Positions 50,811-59,613 of a DNA stretch of 64,000 bases are shown here, in pieces. The position numbers and the translations under genes were made by a program. The stretch spans positions 310,001 to 374,000 of the forward strand of contig NZ_KZ845664.1 of assembly GCF_003313465.1 (NCBI RefSeq), given 5' to 3'. The notes below the pieces were generated by a model. The model did not search any database, was not told the origin of the DNA, and saw only the letters and a program-made list of their open reading frames with translations. The stretch comes from Thermoflavimicrobium daqui (lineage in GTDB: Bacteria; Bacillota; Bacilli; Thermoactinomycetales; Thermoactinomycetaceae). Each line of letters opens with the position of its first letter. Position 1 is the stretch's first letter.

Positions 50811-50845
50811 CTAGAGCTGGAGTCATGCCTAAATTTTTTACCCAT
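50183..50845 (-). CDS. Ser/His/Lys/Cys tandem-repeat protein, probable spore surface
   Basis: A 220-residue protein made of 13 copies of SSSSSDCHKHKK, separated by HH, HHH, RHH or RKKHH. It is capped by MGKKFRHD and ends in a poly-Ser tail (STIFSSDC). The repeat unit is 14-15 residues, or 17 in the first two. It is disordered, strongly basic, with one Cys per unit for cross-links or metal, and many Ser for modification. In style it recalls CotG-type spore coat proteins, whose Ser-rich repeats are phosphorylated by the CotH kinase. AAAGGAGG precedes ATG 50845, and a CATATGGTA (sigma-K-like -10) lies at 50882-50874. Confidence 0.75.
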   Translation of the reverse strand: MGKKFRHDSSSSSDCHKHKKRKKHHSSSSSDCHKHKKRKKHHSSSSSDCHKHKKHHSSSSSDCHKHKKHHHSSSSSDCHKHKKHHSSSSSDCHKHKKHHHSSSSSDCHKHKKHHSSSSSDCHKHKKHHSSSSSDCHKHKKHHHSSSSSDCHKHKKRHHSSSSSDCHKHKKHHHSSSSSDCHKHKKHHHSSSSSDCHKHKKRRHSSSSSSSSSSTIFSSDC

Positions 50846-51206
50846 AAAACTATTTACCTCCTTTTTGATTTTCTACCATATGCTATGCAAAAGTTTTTTA
50901 TATGCCATATGCGGCTAACTATTCTTGGAAAAATAGATAAATAAACATAATAAAAGAAGCGAATCTTTGATAGAATCTCTAAAAAAAGACTTTTATGTGT
51001 TACATATTCCAATGTGTAAATTTTTGTTAAAAAAAACTAGGAATTTATATATAAAATATGAAGATATTAAGTCAGATTTTATAATTGGTAGATAGAAAAT
51101 AAATTATGTAGTATACTGAATTCAGAATACCAATGTATTCTATTTATGTACTCCCGAATAAATTCCATGATTTTATCAACGGATTGATTGGAGTGCGAAA
51201 AATAAA

Positions 51207-51836
51207 ATGCATCTTTATGGACTCAAAGAGACTTTGCCGAATCTGTCTTTGTTTACTCGATTTGATCCAGATCGATATTATCGGGAGGTAGCTACGGATC
51301 AAGCGGGGTTGGAAAGCGCGATTCGTATAGCAAAGAAATTGCTTTATAATATAGAAAGGCAACCATACGATGAGGGGAATCAAAAAGTCCTTCTCTTTAT
51401 TAATAGTTATTTAGGAAATGCGTATCGGGTGCTTGACCAGCCAGAGCCAGCGATCGAGTATCTTACCGTAGCAGAAAAGTTGGCTCGTCAAATCGGGAAT
51501 CCGGCTATTTTGTCTCGAACTTTGATTCGCCTTGGAGAGGCTTATAAATATGGAAGCCAATATGACAAGGCACTAGAATGTTTTCAAGAAGTCAAAGATT
51601 TAACTCAATGTGATGAACTATATTTCTACTATGACTTTGCACTACAGCATATTGGCAAATGTTTGATGGAATTAGGGCGTTATGACGAAGCATTAGAGCA
51701 CTTTCATAAAGCATTAGCTTTACGAAAACAAAAAGAAAAAGAGGAGCTTATTAAATCAACAGAAGTAGCTTTAAAGCTGGCGCAACAATTAAAAGATCAA
51801 GAAGGTTGTTTAGGTTTTGATGATGAAGAAGGTTAG
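51207..51836 (+). CDS. TPR-repeat protein
   Basis: A 209-residue protein with about three tetratricopeptide repeats: LLFINSYLGNAYRVLDQPEPAIEYLTVAEKLA, LSRTLIRLGEAYKYGSQYDKALECFQEV, and FALQHIGKCLMELGRYDEALEHFHKALALR. It is cytosolic. Proteins like this act as peptide or partner-binding modules. The ribosome binding site (GGAG) is rather far from ATG 51207. It ends next to a broken hydrolase gene. Promoter-like AT-rich DNA fills 50890-51206. Confidence 0.8.
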   Translation: MHLYGLKETLPNLSLFTRFDPDRYYREVATDQAGLESAIRIAKKLLYNIERQPYDEGNQKVLLFINSYLGNAYRVLDQPEPAIEYLTVAEKLARQIGNPAILSRTLIRLGEAYKYGSQYDKALECFQEVKDLTQCDELYFYYDFALQHIGKCLMELGRYDEALEHFHKALALRKQKEKEELIKSTEVALKLAQQLKDQEGCLGFDDEEG

Positions 51837-51983
51837 TTTTACACTTGGATTGAAAGCGCTTTATTTTTGACTGATGATAATTTTTGAAAAAGACTCGGCT
51901 AATATGAATAAGCTGAGTCTTTTTGTTGCTTTTGAGAAGGAAAAGAAACATAATAAAAGTGAATTGTTTAAGAAGGTGAGAGT

Positions 51984-52814
51984 ATGATCCAGTATAAAAC
52001 AAAAAATGTTACCGTTTTTCAAAGTGTTCTATATTAAACAACATCTACTGTAATTACTACAGAAGATCTTGTACTTGTCGTAGATCCAACTTGGCTACCT
52101 GATGAAGTCTTAGCGATTCAGAGAGAAGTAGAGCAAATTCGGCAGGGAAGAGAAGTATATTTGCTATTTACTCATCACGATTTTGATCATATTTTAGGAT
52201 ATGGTGCTTTTTCAGATGCGAAGGTGATTGGAAATCATCTGACTGCAACGTTATCCGATGAAGTGAAGCAAACAGCTATTCAGCAAATCCATGCTTTTGA
52301 CCAGAAATATTACTTAAAGCGAAACTATCCTGTTACTTTTCCTCGATTTGATTATAAAATCTCTCGTGATGGCGAAGTAATCCAGGTCGGTCAGACGCAA
52401 CTTACTTTTTACTTAGCTCCAGGTCATACACTGGATGGTCTCTTTTGTATTGTGGAGCCACTTGGGATTTTTATCGCAGGCGATTACCTTTCCAACATCG
52501 AGTTTCCTTATATTTATCATAGCAGTGAAGCTTACGAACAGACTTTACATAAGATTAAATTGGTTCTAAATAATCACGATATTCGATTGCTTATTCCTGG
52601 GCATGGTCAAGTGACATCAAGCCAAGCAGAAATGATTCAACGGAAAGATCAAGGGTTAGAATACATTCGTAATTTAAGAGATGCAGTTGCTCATCATAAT
52701 CTGGCATGGTTAGAAAAGTATTTTGCGCAATATCCTTTCCCTCTGGGGATGAAACCATTTCATGAGGAGAATATTAAGCTCGTGCAAAAAGAGCTTCAAA
52801 AAGAAGGCGAATAA
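51984..52814 (+). pseudogene. Metallo-beta-lactamase-fold hydrolase with one premature stop
   Basis: From ATG 51984 (AAGGTGAGAG upstream) the frame encodes MIQYKTKNVTVFQSVLY, a TAA at 52035-52037, then TTSTVITTEDLVLVVDPTWLPDEV and a complete MBL fold. The zinc motif is FTHHDFDHILGY, followed by YLAPGHTLDGL, FIAGDYLSN and LLIPGHGQV. The only defect is TAA, one change from CAA (Gln). The protein would be 276 residues. It may be a recent pseudogene, a sequencing error, or be read from an internal start such as TTG 52161, which would lose the first strands. Confidence 0.75.
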
Positions 52815-52826
52815 AGACTATTGTTG

Positions 52827-52863
52827 AAAGGCTCTGATGAAGCAATGATTCGTCAGAGCCTTT
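52827..52863. terminator. Bidirectional terminator
   Basis: AAAGGCTCTGA and TCAGAGCCTTT form an 11-bp stem between converging genes. Confidence 0.65.
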
Positions 52864-52906
52864 GCATATAATTAGCTGATCCGACAAAGTCTTCATTTTT
52901 TAATCG

Positions 52907-53980
52907 TTATTCGATGATTTCTTGTGCTTCGCGGATGATTTCTTGAACGACTTCATGTGCATGTTGTCCTTGTTTCAGGAGATGTGTTGCTTGTCCAGCC
53001 CACAATGATAAAAATTGAGCTTTTTTCTGCTGTGAGGCTGCTTGACGAATAGGGCTGGTTAGGGCATGTTGGCTGGGAAATGGAAGGGGTGGGACACCTG
53101 TTGCTTCAAATTGGTCAATCAATGTATTACGTAAGCCGCGAGCAGGTCTTCCAGTAAAAGCAGTAGTTAAGACGGTACTTTCTTCTGTACTGGTCAGCAA
53201 TGCTTCTTGATAAGTGGCATTCGCCCCTGATTCGATGGTCGTTAAAAAACGGGTCCCAAGTTGGATTCCCTGTGCACCAAGAGCAAGTGCCGCAACCAGA
53301 CCTCTTCCATCCATGATTCCACCTGCAGCGACAACGGGGATATGTACATGATCGACAATTTGGGGAATCAGTGAGAATGTTCCAATATTGGCCCCCATCG
53401 GATGGTGCTTTAGAGTAAAAGTTCCACGATGTCCCCCTGCATCGCTACCTTGTGCTACGATAAAATCAGATCCTTTTTCTTCAGCGAGTATAGCCTCTTC
53501 CACTGTAGTTACCATAGTTGAGACAAACTGCCCCTGTTTATGAGCTTCTTTGATCACTTCATCGGGAAAGATACCAAGTGCAGAGCTAAGGATAGGTACC
53601 TTCTCATCAAGGAGAACATCGATTTGTTTAGTGAAGCGGTTGGGGATTTGTAGAGGTGGAGAGGGAGGTTGGATGTTTAATTCTTCATAAAATGGCTGAA
53701 GAACTTGCTCTACTTCCTCTAGTCTAGAAAAATCGTCTTTCATTTCCAATGCAAATAGATTCACTGAAAAAGGTTTTTGCGTATATTGACGAATGGTACG
53801 TACGGCTTGTCGAATCTCTTCCGGCGATAGATATGCAGCACCTAATGACCCGAGACCACCCGCTTCAGATACACTTGCTACCATTTCAGGAGTGGTAATG
53901 CCACCTGCCATCCCTGCTTGAAAGATAGGATAACGAATTTGTAGTAATTGGCAGATAGGAGTTTGTAACTGAATTTTCAT
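52907..53980 (-). CDS. Nitronate monooxygenase
   Basis: A 357-residue FMN enzyme of the 2-nitropropane dioxygenase family that oxidises toxic alkyl nitronates. It has the TIM-barrel start YPIFQAGMAGGITTPEMVASVSEAGGLGSLGAAYLSPEEI, then DFIVAQGSDAGGHRGTF with the catalytic His, and the phosphate-binding VVAAGGIMDGRGLVAALALGAQGIQLGTRFL. It is closely followed (same direction, upstream by 15 bases) by the small protein below, probably one transcript. Confidence 0.92.
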   Translation of the reverse strand: MKIQLQTPICQLLQIRYPIFQAGMAGGITTPEMVASVSEAGGLGSLGAAYLSPEEIRQAVRTIRQYTQKPFSVNLFALEMKDDFSRLEEVEQVLQPFYEELNIQPPSPPLQIPNRFTKQIDVLLDEKVPILSSALGIFPDEVIKEAHKQGQFVSTMVTTVEEAILAEEKGSDFIVAQGSDAGGHRGTFTLKHHPMGANIGTFSLIPQIVDHVHIPVVAAGGIMDGRGLVAALALGAQGIQLGTRFLTTIESGANATYQEALLTSTEESTVLTTAFTGRPARGLRNTLIDQFEATGVPPLPFPSQHALTSPIRQAASQQKKAQFLSLWAGQATHLLKQGQHAHEVVQEIIREAQEIIE

Positions 53981-53995
53981 CTTGATCGCTCCTGT

Positions 53996-54418
53996 TTAAG
54001 CTTCATTTGCTATATAGTCTGGAAATTCTTTGATAAAATGTTGTACAATCACTGGATAATCTTCGTCCGAGATCTCCACGATTTTATCTTCCTGAATTTC
54101 AAAGAAGTATAGCTGCTCACTAGGATTATCTGGCGCATAGTACATTCCGATGAGTTTGTCTTGAAAAGAAAAAGTTGCCCCCAATGCTACAGAAAAAGTG
54201 GCTTCTTCTGTTTCGAGCTCTTGAAAAAAGACTGGCTCGACTTGATCTAAAATCATTTCAACATAAGTTTCACCAGGGTAGCGTAGAACAAGCGAAGTAT
54301 TCTCTTCTTCGACGATGTAAAGTTGTTTTGTATTTTCTTTTTTCCATAATAATAATAAATGCTTCACATTTTGATGAATAAATAAAAATTGATAGGGAGT
54401 TTGAAAGCGGATTTCCAC
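53996..54418 (-). CDS. Hypothetical protein, DUF1292-like
   Basis: A 140-residue acidic soluble protein from GTG 54418 with GAGGTGA upstream. The second half (FSVALGATFSFQDKLIGMYYAPDNPSEQLYFFEIQEDKIVEISDEDYPVIVQHF) resembles in pattern the small DUF1292/YrzB domain: F-x-Y/F-x-G-K-x-Y ... Y-x-F-x-x-x-D-x-x-x-E-I-x-D-E. The first half is unassigned. It probably shares a transcript with the nitronate monooxygenase gene. Confidence 0.6.
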   Translation of the reverse strand: MEIRFQTPYQFLFIHQNVKHLLLLWKKENTKQLYIVEEENTSLVLRYPGETYVEMILDQVEPVFFQELETEEATFSVALGATFSFQDKLIGMYYAPDNPSEQLYFFEIQEDKIVEISDEDYPVIVQHFIKEFPDYIANEA

Positions 54419-54473
54419 TTGATCACCTCGATGGATAAAAAACTAACTCTATTCTAACATTTATAAAAGCAAA

Positions 54474-54497
54474 AACACAGGGAGTGCCCTGTGCTTC
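54474..54497 (-). terminator. Terminator of the secreted cupredoxin gene
   Basis: CACAGGG and CCCTGTG form the stem. On the minus strand it is followed by TTTTTGC. Confidence 0.6.
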
Positions 54498-54533
54498 ATG
54501 ATAGAAAAGAGATGAATGAAAATAGGGGGAAGG

Positions 54534-54953
54534 TTAACCCTCTACCACCGTAATATATCCGATCATCGGTCCTTGCTGTTGAGTCGTATAGTGATTATGG
54601 CAGATGAGCTCAAAAGTTCCTACTTGCTTAGCTTGAAAAGTTACTACCGAGGTTTTTCCTTTTTGCACGATTCCTTGAATATTAAGTTTGGGAATGGAAA
54701 AATGGTGTTCCTTCCCATGAAATCCATGAATATGTAAAGCAATTGTTTCTCCTTTTTGGATGATAACTTGTCCTGGATCAAAGCGATAAACTTCGGCTTC
54801 TTTTCCATTTATTTTAGCCTTATATTCGACTGTGAAGAGGTGAATATCTCGAGCGGTAGATGTAGGCTGACTAGCTAATGCAGGATAAGGGTAAAGGGAA
54901 ATCATGAAAAGAAAGATTAGGAGTGGAAATAAGCGTTTGGCTATTCTTAGCAT
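54534..54953 (-). CDS. Secreted cupredoxin-domain protein
   Basis: A 139-residue exported copper protein with a signal peptide of about 28 residues ending ALA-SQP. The cupredoxin ligands are His in HGFHGKEHHFSIP, Cys and His in FELICHNHYTTQQQ, and Met in GPMIGYITV, the pattern of small blue copper proteins. It could carry electrons or bind copper outside the cell. GGAGG precedes ATG 54953. This is the second cupredoxin in the window (see 9108-9980). Confidence 0.82.
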   Translation of the reverse strand: MLRIAKRLFPLLIFLFMISLYPYPALASQPTSTARDIHLFTVEYKAKINGKEAEVYRFDPGQVIIQKGETIALHIHGFHGKEHHFSIPKLNIQGIVQKGKTSVVTFQAKQVGTFELICHNHYTTQQQGPMIGYITVVEG

Positions 54954-55229
54954 CGTTATACCTCCATAATTGCTTCATTAATGCAAATACCTCTTTTAGA
55001 AAAACTGATGAATCATCGATGTACATGCAAAAAACAATTTCTTCATATAATATGGATTAAGTGGACATTTTTATACCACTGTGATCAAGTCATCACGATC
55101 AGGTTTACCACTTACACGGATTTGTTAGATTCTTGTATAGGATAACGTTTTCGTTTCAGATAAAGCGTGGTATACTGGGATTGATCTATAGTCTGTTGGC
55201 TTAGATGAAAGAAGTAGGAGGTTTTTACG

Positions 55230-55361
55230 TTGAGTAAGCAACACGAAGCACCAGAAAAAGAATCTTATGATGCACTTTATCTTGTAAATGGAGTAAGCTG
55301 GTCATTTGGTATTTTATTCTTGATTTTTATTGTTTTAACTGTAGTTAAATTCTATATGTAA
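55230..55361 (+). CDS. 43-residue single-helix membrane protein
   Basis: TTG 55230, with AGGAGG eight bases upstream, encodes a 43-residue peptide. It has a charged start (SKQHEAPEKESYDALYL) and one membrane helix (VSWSFGILFLIFIVLTVVKFYM). The layout resembles the small YqzM-like proteins of Bacillus, but identity is not established. It would be missed by length cut-offs. The DNA after it (55362-55710) contains the interleaved repeats described below and no gene. Confidence 0.6.
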   Translation: MSKQHEAPEKESYDALYLVNGVSWSFGILFLIFIVLTVVKFYM

Positions 55362-55431
55362 TACTTAAGCTGAAGAAAAGGCTGGTGTATAACTGGTCTT
55401 TTCTTTTTGTAGATGATTGAAATTATAGAGT

Positions 55432-55511
55432 TGACATAGGATTTAGAATTAGCATGAACTCGAAGCCAAAAATCTAGATATAAGCCTATGTCATGGAGGT
55501 AAATGCTAATT
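55432..55511 (+). other. Interleaved inverted repeats (possible pseudoknot) before sucC
   Basis: TGACATAGG (55432-55440) pairs with CCTATGTCA (55485-55493). AATTAGCAT (55447-55455) pairs with ATGCTAATT (55503-55511). The order A-B-A'-B' is that of an H-type pseudoknot. It lies 200-280 bases upstream of sucC. Whether it is transcribed is unknown. Confidence 0.35.
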
Positions 55512-55710
55512 TGACATTTTATCTTTTTGATACGAAAAAAAACGTTAGATTGGTATGTTGGCAAATCCCCATGCCATGCGCTATACTTGCATTTGTGAGC
55601 CAAACTACGATGGAATGTATCATTCTTTTTTATGGATATTTTTTACATATTACGTAGTAAGTTTGGCAAAATACATGGAGCAAAAGACATTTTTGATTGG
55701 AGGATCGGGA

Positions 55711-56877
55711 ATGAACGTACATGAGTACCAAGGTAAAGGGGTTCTAAAAGAGTATGGTGTTACCGTTCCAAATGGATATGTTGCTTTTACTGCCGATGAA
55801 GCGGTGGAAGCAGCCAAAAAATTAGAAGGAGATTTATGGGTTGTTAAAGCGCAAATCCATGCTGGTGGACGCGGTAAAGCCGGTGGAGTGAAGCTAGCTC
55901 GTAGCCTAGAAGAAGTTCGTGCGTTCGCGGACGAACTGCTAGGAAAAGTTTTAGTAACACATCAAACAGGTCCAGAAGGTAAAGAAGTCAAGCGTTTATT
56001 AATTGAAGAAGGATGCCCGATCGATAAAGAATACTATATCGGTGTTGTGATCGATCGTTCGACCGAGCGGGTGGTCATGATGGGGTCTGAAGAAGGTGGC
56101 ACAGAGATTGAAGAAGTAGCTGCTAAAACACCCGAGAAAATTTTCAAAGAAGTTATTGATCCTACAGTAGGAATGTTACCATTCCAAGCTCGTCGTCTAG
56201 CTTATAACATCAATATTCCTCAAGATAAAATAAATCATGCTGTGAAATTTATGCTTAGTTTATACCAAGCATTTGTGGACAAAGATTGCTCCTTAGCAGA
56301 GATCAACCCACTTGTCACTACGAAAGATGGTCGTGTTATGGCACTGGATGCCAAGTTGAATTTTGATTCCAATGCGTTATTCCGTCACAAAGATATTTTA
56401 GAGCTAAGAGATTTAGATGAGGAAGATCCTAAAGAGATCGAAGCATCGAAGTATGATCTAAACTATATTGCATTAGATGGAAACATCGGTTGTATGGTTA
56501 ATGGAGCCGGTTTGGCGATGGCTACGATGGATATTATTAAGCATTACAATGGAGAACCAGCTAACTTCCTTGATGTAGGTGGTGGGGCAACCGAAGATAA
56601 AGTAAGAGAGGCTTTTAAAATTATTCTATCCGATGAAAATGTAAAAGGAATTTTTGTCAATATTTTTGGTGGCATTATGAAATGTGACGTCATTGCAACA
56701 GGGGTTGTCGAGGCGGCTAAACAAATTAAGTTAGACCGTCCACTTGTTGTTCGCTTAGAAGGAACGAATGTGGAATTGGGTAAGAAAATTTTAGATGAAT
56801 CTGGTTTAGATATTGTGTCAGCTGATTCAATGGCAGATGGTGCGGAGAAAATTGTCGAATTGGTAAAAAATAGCTAA
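55711..56877 (+). CDS. sucC: Succinyl-CoA synthetase, beta subunit
   Basis: The beta subunit of the TCA-cycle enzyme that makes ATP or GTP from succinyl-CoA. Length 388. It has the ATP-grasp start [42 protein letters not shown], and the C-terminal [19 protein letters not shown] and [18 protein letters not shown] 55711 follows GGAGG. The frame is open further upstream but the encoded residues do not belong to the family. It forms an operon with sucD. Confidence 0.97.
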   Translation: MNVHEYQGKGVLKEYGVTVPNGYVAFTADEAVEAAKKLEGDLWVVKAQIHAGGRGKAGGVKLARSLEEVRAFADELLGKVLVTHQTGPEGKEVKRLLIEEGCPIDKEYYIGVVIDRSTERVVMMGSEEGGTEIEEVAAKTPEKIFKEVIDPTVGMLPFQARRLAYNINIPQDKINHAVKFMLSLYQAFVDKDCSLAEINPLVTTKDGRVMALDAKLNFDSNALFRHKDILELRDLDEEDPKEIEASKYDLNYIALDGNIGCMVNGAGLAMATMDIIKHYNGEPANFLDVGGGATEDKVREAFKIILSDENVKGIFVNIFGGIMKCDVIATGVVEAAKQIKLDRPLVVRLEGTNVELGKKILDESGLDIVSADSMADGAEKIVELVKNS

Positions 56878-56925
56878 GAAGATAAAAATAACCAATTTAA
56901 CCAGAGGGAGAAAGGCGGGTCTCGA

Positions 56926-57831
56926 TTGAGTATTTTTGTCAATAAAGATACGAAAGTAATCACTCAAAATATCACAGGGGCAACTGGACGTTTCCATACC
57001 AAACAAGCATTAGAATATGGTACGAAGGTAGTTGCTGGAGCAGCACCAGGAAAAGGTGGCATGGTCGTTGAAGGAGTACCTGTATTTAATACAGTAGAGC
57101 AAGCCGTAGCTGAAACAGGTGCGAATGCCTCGGTAATTTATGTTCCTCCAGCATTTGCAGCAGATGCGATTATGGAAGCTGTAGATGCTGAGCTAGATCT
57201 TGTCGTTTGTATTACCGAAGGAATTCCTGTGTTGGATATGGTGAAAGTAAAACGCTTTATGGAAGGAAAGAAAACCCGATTAATTGGACCTAACTGCCCA
57301 GGTGTCATTACACCCGGAGAGTGCAAAATTGGAATTATGCCAGGGTATATTCATACTCCAGGTCATGTGGGTATTGTTTCACGTAGTGGTACCTTAACTT
57401 ATGAAGCTGTTCATCAGCTGACTACTCGTGGTATTGGTCAATCAACTGCTGTAGGAATTGGTGGAGACCCTGTAAACGGTACAAACTTTATCGATTGCCT
57501 AAAAGCATTTGAAGAGGATCCAGATACCAAAGCGGTTATTATGATTGGGGAAATTGGTGGTACAGCAGAAGAAGAAGCTGCTGAATGGATTAAGGCTAAT
57601 ATGACAAAACCAGTTGTTGGCTTCATTGGTGGTCAAACTGCACCTCCTGGAAAACGAATGGGACACGCAGGTGCGATTATCTCTGGTGGAAAAGGAACAG
57701 CTGCTGAAAAAATCGCTACTCTTGAAAAATGCGGTGTAAGTGTGGCATCAACACCAGCGGTAATCGGCGAAACCTTGGTTCGGGTGCTAGAAGAAAAAGG
57801 TATGCTAGGGGAATGTATTACTAAAAACTAA
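56926..57831 (+). CDS. sucD: Succinyl-CoA synthetase, alpha subunit
   Basis: The alpha subunit, 301 residues. It has the CoA-binding fold ([30 protein letters not shown]), [20 protein letters not shown], and the phosphorylated active His in [17 protein letters not shown]. The TTG start 56926 is preceded by AGAAAGG. A perfect terminator follows. Confidence 0.97.
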   Translation: MSIFVNKDTKVITQNITGATGRFHTKQALEYGTKVVAGAAPGKGGMVVEGVPVFNTVEQAVAETGANASVIYVPPAFAADAIMEAVDAELDLVVCITEGIPVLDMVKVKRFMEGKKTRLIGPNCPGVITPGECKIGIMPGYIHTPGHVGIVSRSGTLTYEAVHQLTTRGIGQSTAVGIGGDPVNGTNFIDCLKAFEEDPDTKAVIMIGEIGGTAEEEAAEWIKANMTKPVVGFIGGQTAPPGKRMGHAGAIISGGKGTAAEKIATLEKCGVSVASTPAVIGETLVRVLEEKGMLGECITKN

Positions 57832-57870
57832 GATGGATCAGATGAACCTTGGATATCTTTTCCAGATCAT

Positions 57871-57912
57871 AAAAAACCTAACATCCTCGTTTACTAGGAT
57901 GTTAGGTTTTTT
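57871..57912 (+). terminator. Rho-independent terminator of sucCD
   Basis: AAAAAACCTAACATCCT pairs fully with AGGATGTTAGGTTTTTT. Confidence 0.9.
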
Positions 57913-58096
57913 ATTCATAAACTCTGATTTCAATTGATCTAAATTACAGCAGATGAAAATTGAAATATTTGCAGGATTTTCCTATAATTCCGCCAAATGT
58001 ATTTGATTGTCTTTTGAAGCAATACATACTTGAAATGACTAAGGAGCCTTAGGTTCCTTTTTTCTTTCATTTTAATTGGAAAAATTAGGTGATGAT

Positions 58097-59194
58097 ATGG
58101 AAAGACGAGAAGGACTCATTGCACTTCGGCAGATCAAAGGAATTGGCTGGCATACGATTGATAAGATGTTGAAGATGGATTGGTCACCAGACCAAGAGCT
58201 GACTACAGAGCTGCTTGATTTTTTGTCAACAAGTAAAATATCTAAAAAATCAATTGAATTTCTTAGAGGAAACTGGAGTCCGACCTTTATCAGACAAGTT
58301 AATGAGGAATTGAAGCAAAGAAAAATAATAACACAAACTCTTTGGGATGAGGATTATCCAGATTTACTCAGAGAAATCGCTCAACCGCCTTGGGTTTTAT
58401 ACATGAAAGGAGATCCGGCATTATTAACTGATTATCTTTTAGCTGTTGTTGGAACGAGAAGACCCACTGCTTATGGAATTAAGACTACACGTTTTCTCTG
58501 TGAAGAAATCGTGGCTAGTGGATGGGGAGTTGTAAGTGGAATGGCATATGGTATTGATGTTGAAGCACATCGAACGGTTTTAAAAGCGGCAGGAAAGACG
58601 ATCGCTGTACTTGGAACAGGTGTGGATGTTATTTATCCCAAAAACCATCGTTTTATATATGAGGAGTTAATACAACATGGTACGGTCATATCTGAAATGC
58701 CACTAGGAACACAGCCACACCCAGGATTATTTCCCCAGCGTAACCGAATTATTAGTGGACTTTGTATGGGAACAGTTATTGTAGAAGCTGCAGAGCGAAG
58801 TGGCTCTCTGATTACTGCTAATTATAGTATGGAGCAAGGACGAGAAGTATTTGCCATTCCGGGGCAAGTAGGCAATGAGCAAAGTCAAGGGACTTTAAGA
58901 CTAATCCAACAAGGGGCGAAATGTGTGACGAATATCGAAGATATCCTTGAGGAGTATCCCTATATCCCACGTCAATATCAAGTCAAACATAAAGGCGGAG
59001 CAGAAATATCCGTATGGAATGAAAAGGAACAGAAAGTACTTCAATGTGTTACAACGGAGCCTCAACAAATCACGATCATTATCGAGCGACTAAAAGAAGA
59101 AATGTTGATTGGAGAAATACACCAAACCCTCTTATCACTGCAACTAAAAGGAGATATCATTCAACTTCCAGGATCTTATTATGTACGTAAATAG
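58097..59194 (+). CDS. dprA: DNA processing protein DprA
   Basis: DprA binds incoming single-stranded DNA and loads RecA during transformation. Length 365. It has an N-terminal SAM/HhH region, then the Rossmann core VGTRRPTAYGIKTTRFLCEEIVASGWGVVSGMAYGIDVEAHR, VLGTGVDVIYPKNH, and FPQRNRIISGL. The C-terminal winged-helix region is present. ATG 58097 follows AGGTGAT. The position between sucD and topA is as in Bacillus. Confidence 0.95.
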   Translation: MERREGLIALRQIKGIGWHTIDKMLKMDWSPDQELTTELLDFLSTSKISKKSIEFLRGNWSPTFIRQVNEELKQRKIITQTLWDEDYPDLLREIAQPPWVLYMKGDPALLTDYLLAVVGTRRPTAYGIKTTRFLCEEIVASGWGVVSGMAYGIDVEAHRTVLKAAGKTIAVLGTGVDVIYPKNHRFIYEELIQHGTVISEMPLGTQPHPGLFPQRNRIISGLCMGTVIVEAAERSGSLITANYSMEQGREVFAIPGQVGNEQSQGTLRLIQQGAKCVTNIEDILEEYPYIPRQYQVKHKGGAEISVWNEKEQKVLQCVTTEPQQITIIIERLKEEMLIGEIHQTLLSLQLKGDIIQLPGSYYVRK

Positions 59195-59613
59195 AAACAG
59201 GATGTGGAATTGCATAATAATGGATGATAGTGAAGTTTTGATCGTGTGACTGATGATGTCTATCAAGGATCCCGCGTTTGAATCATTTCATAGAACTTCT
59301 TTGATCTCATCATTCTTAAGACACCACTTGTCCTTATAAGGGAAAATTGCTAGGTGCTCTGATTCTTGGTCTGATTAAAAGCGGGGATCAAAATATGTAA
59401 TATGTACTATTCTAAGAATAGGGCTAAATCTATCCCAGAGGACTAAAAAAGAAAGTGGTTCACTGTACTTAAACTTTATATAAAATGGAAGAAGCTTGCC
59501 GAGCATGTTCTAAATTTGGTATTGTAACAAATACGAGTGTGAACAATAGGTAAACAATAGAAGATGGTAGAGTGCTTCATATAGAAACAAAGTTATGAGA
59601 GGAGGTACGATTG
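59195..59613. other. Long intergenic region before topA
   Basis: About 420 bases separate dprA and topA. I see no gene, no RNA with a recognisable fold and no strong terminator. It is richer in GC in its middle (59270-59390) than at the ends, so a remnant or undetected RNA is possible. The last part holds the topA ribosome binding site. Confidence 0.4.

Noticed and set aside
50107-50826. A second long open frame (239 codons, Thr/Ile/Val-rich) overlapping the repeat gene
   Set aside because: It is the out-of-frame reading of the same 42-45 base repeats, has no ribosome binding site and runs into the CotS gene region. The Ser/His frame has the start signal and sensible composition.
55555-55710. 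N-terminal extension of sucC
   Set aside because: The frame is open, but residues before ATG 55711 do not fit SucC and only 55711 has a GGAGG at proper spacing.
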